This document shows, piece after piece, positions 29,313 to 30,732 of a stretch of 30,732 nt of DNA. Each line of letters opens with the position of its first letter. Position 1 is the first letter of the stretch. The position numbers and the translations under genes are program-made. Source of the stretch: a virus; the IMG/VR virus record IMGVR_UViG_3300047319_000515, positions 1-30,732 of that record; one strand, 5' to 3'. The notes beneath the pieces are model-generated. The model made no database searches and was not told the DNA's origin. It saw only the letters and a list, made by a program, of their open reading frames with translations.

Positions 29313-30732
29313 ATGGGCGCCGGCGATACCGTACTAGAAAGTTTGTTGGTTAAACTTACTGGCGATGCCAGCGGTTTAATAACTGAATGGAAACGCGCCG
29401 ATGCAGAGGGGCAACAGATCATCCAAAAAATGGGTGCGAATCTGACCAACCAAGTTGCCGCAGGTTTCATTAAAGCACAAGTTGCAATTTCCATTTTTAC
29501 GGAAGCCCTTAAATTTCTCAAGGCGTTTACACTAGATGCCGTGAAGGGGCAGCTTGAGCACATTTCCAGCCAAGCGCGGCTGGCGGATCGTATCGGTATC
29601 ACCACGGAAGCGCTGGAAATTCTAGCGGCTTCCGCCAGTCGCGCGGGTATCGGCCAAGACCAGTTGACTGGATCGGTCCAGAAAATGTCCCGCGCTATCG
29701 CGGAAGCGTCGGACGAAACCAGCAAGCAGGCGCGGGCAATTCGTGAATTGGGCTTGAGTGTTGCCGACTTGCAAGCGTTGACTCCGGACAAGCAATTTGC
29801 GGAAATCGCGGAAGCGATGTCCCACCTACGCGACCAATCAGAGAAAACGCGCCTTGCCGTGGAATTGTTCGGGCGCGGCGCCTATGATATTATTGGCGTA
29901 TTGAATGCCGGTAAAGCCGGGCTGGATCAATCCGCGCACAGCGTGGAAGGATTCGGGCTCGCGCTGGATCGTGTGGACGCACAAAAAGTGCTGGATGCTA
30001 ATAAGGCAATTCACGAATTCGACAAAGTAATTAAAGGAATTACCACACAACTTACTGCGGAGCTTGCTCCATATCTTACCATTGTTACGCAGCATATCGC
30101 GGACATGGGGCGGGAGTCGGGCGGCTTTCGCGAGCAGATCAAGAAAGCCGTTGAGACTGGCGTTTATGGTCTTGGCGTGCTTGCCGACGCCACACGAATT
30201 TTGGAATTGGGGTGGAAGGGTTTTAAGATTGTTGTTTTGGAATTGGAAGGCGCGGCAGTCGGTGCGTTTATCGCAATTGGTAATTGGATACAGCGCACGG
30301 TTGAGGATATTCGCCTAGCCGGCAAAGTCATGGGCGCGCTGTGGGATTTGCTGTGGAACGGCGTTAAAGCTGGCGGCATTGGCGTACTTTCCTTTTTTGA
30401 AGGTTTCGTGCATACCACAGAGGAATTGCTAGCCGGCATGGTGGACGGCATTGCGGATGCTGCGGGTTATGTGAGTGCGGACCTAGAGGAAAGTTTGCGC
30501 GGTGTGTCAAAAGGTATTTACGAAAGTACCAAAGACGCCAGCGATGCGACCGCAAAACAAATGGACAAAGCGGCGGCGGATATGCAAAATTCCGCGCAAG
30601 CTGTGGGCGATGCTTGGCGCGAAATGCTGGACCCTCTGCGGGATGCCGGCGAGAATACGCCCCCGGCAATTGCCGGCTGGCAACGGTCGGTAACGGACGC
30701 GACCGCCAACGCAAAAGCCGATTTTGACGCGC
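29313..30732 (+). CDS. Tail tape measure protein, N-terminal 473 residues (cut by window edge)
   Basis: ATG 29313 lies 10 bases after the previous stop, with GAGGGAA upstream. The open frame reaches the right edge. Its N-terminal ~110 residues are helical. An IGITTEALEILAASASRAGIGQ segment then a QLTGSVQKMSRAIAEASDET segment (about 98-138) match the repeated helical pattern of tape measures. Hydrophobic stretches occur around 300-360 (TVEDIRLAGKVMGALWDLLW, then GIGVLSFFEGFV). Long helical, Ala-rich composition and position after the chaperones fix the call. It sets tail length. The full length is unknown here. Confidence 0.88.
   Translation, partial: MGAGDTVLESLLVKLTGDASGLITEWKRADAEGQQIIQKMGANLTNQVAAGFIKAQVAISIFTEALKFLKAFTLDAVKGQLEHISSQARLADRIGITTEALEILAASASRAGIGQDQLTGSVQKMSRAIAEASDETSKQARAIRELGLSVADLQALTPDKQFAEIAEAMSHLRDQSEKTRLAVELFGRGAYDIIGVLNAGKAGLDQSAHSVEGFGLALDRVDAQKVLDANKAIHEFDKVIKGITTQLTAELAPYLTIVTQHIADMGRESGGFREQIKKAVETGVYGLGVLADATRILELGWKGFKIVVLELEGAAVGAFIAIGNWIQRTVEDIRLAGKVMGALWDLLWNGVKAGGIGVLSFFEGFVHTTEELLAGMVDGIADAAGYVSADLEESLRGVSKGIYESTKDASDATAKQMDKAAADMQNSAQAVGDAWREMLDPLRDAGENTPPAIAGWQRSVTDATANAKADFDA

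Overview
The window is about 30.7 kb of moderately GC-rich DNA and is packed with short, tightly overlapping genes. It reads as most of the genome of a tailed, long-tailed (siphovirus-like) phage or prophage. The host is probably a proteobacterium: base composition, AAGGA-type ribosome binding sites and ATG/GTG starts fit, but nothing in the window fixes the host. I see no host housekeeping gene, rRNA, tRNA, CRISPR array, integrase or insertion sequence. Both ends are cut inside genes: an unknown gene on the left and the tape measure protein on the right.

Left half (1 to about 13.8 kb, all minus strand, read right to left). A control and replication module starts with an unusual Ala/Asp repeat protein and a Cro/CI-type HTH protein. 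Small zinc-ribbon and membrane proteins follow, then an AT-hook protein, a DUF2800 RecB-like nuclease with an Fe-S-type cysteine pattern, and a DUF2815 single-strand-binding-like protein. Next come a family A DNA polymerase with an N-terminal exonuclease, an HNH-like protein, a VRR-NUC nuclease and an SNF2 helicase. The arm ends with a SprT-like metallopeptidase, tiny membrane proteins and a Lys/Arg-rich AT-hook protein. Most of these genes are joined by ATGA, GTGA or TAATG overlaps, so several long translationally coupled operons are likely.

Centre (13.8 to 17.3 kb). Transcription diverges near 13.8-13.9 kb. On the plus strand a primase-polymerase/SF3 helicase (VapE/VirE type) completes the replisome. 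A 218-bp AT-rich stretch follows, with two hairpins, short direct repeats and a 25-codon ORF behind a near-perfect Shine-Dalgarno. Two Cys-rich small proteins come next.

Right half (17.3 to 30.7 kb, plus strand). This is a canonical HK97-type packaging, head and tail-connector cassette. It runs small terminase, linker protein, large terminase, portal, small protein, Mu F-like head protein, a probable jelly-roll structural protein, prohead protease and major capsid protein. It continues with a decoration-like protein, head-tail connectors, a gp10-like protein, DUF3168, the tail tube, a probable frameshifted tail-assembly-chaperone pair and the tape measure. Lysis, fibre and integration genes would lie outside the window.

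The strongest signal not explained by genes is the 8-mer GTGTAAAC (or its complement), found 14 times where roughly one copy is expected. It occurs on both strands, in all reading frames and also between genes, with six copies between 10.8 and 14.3 kb around the regulatory centre. It may be a dispersed protein-binding site. All counts were made by eye.
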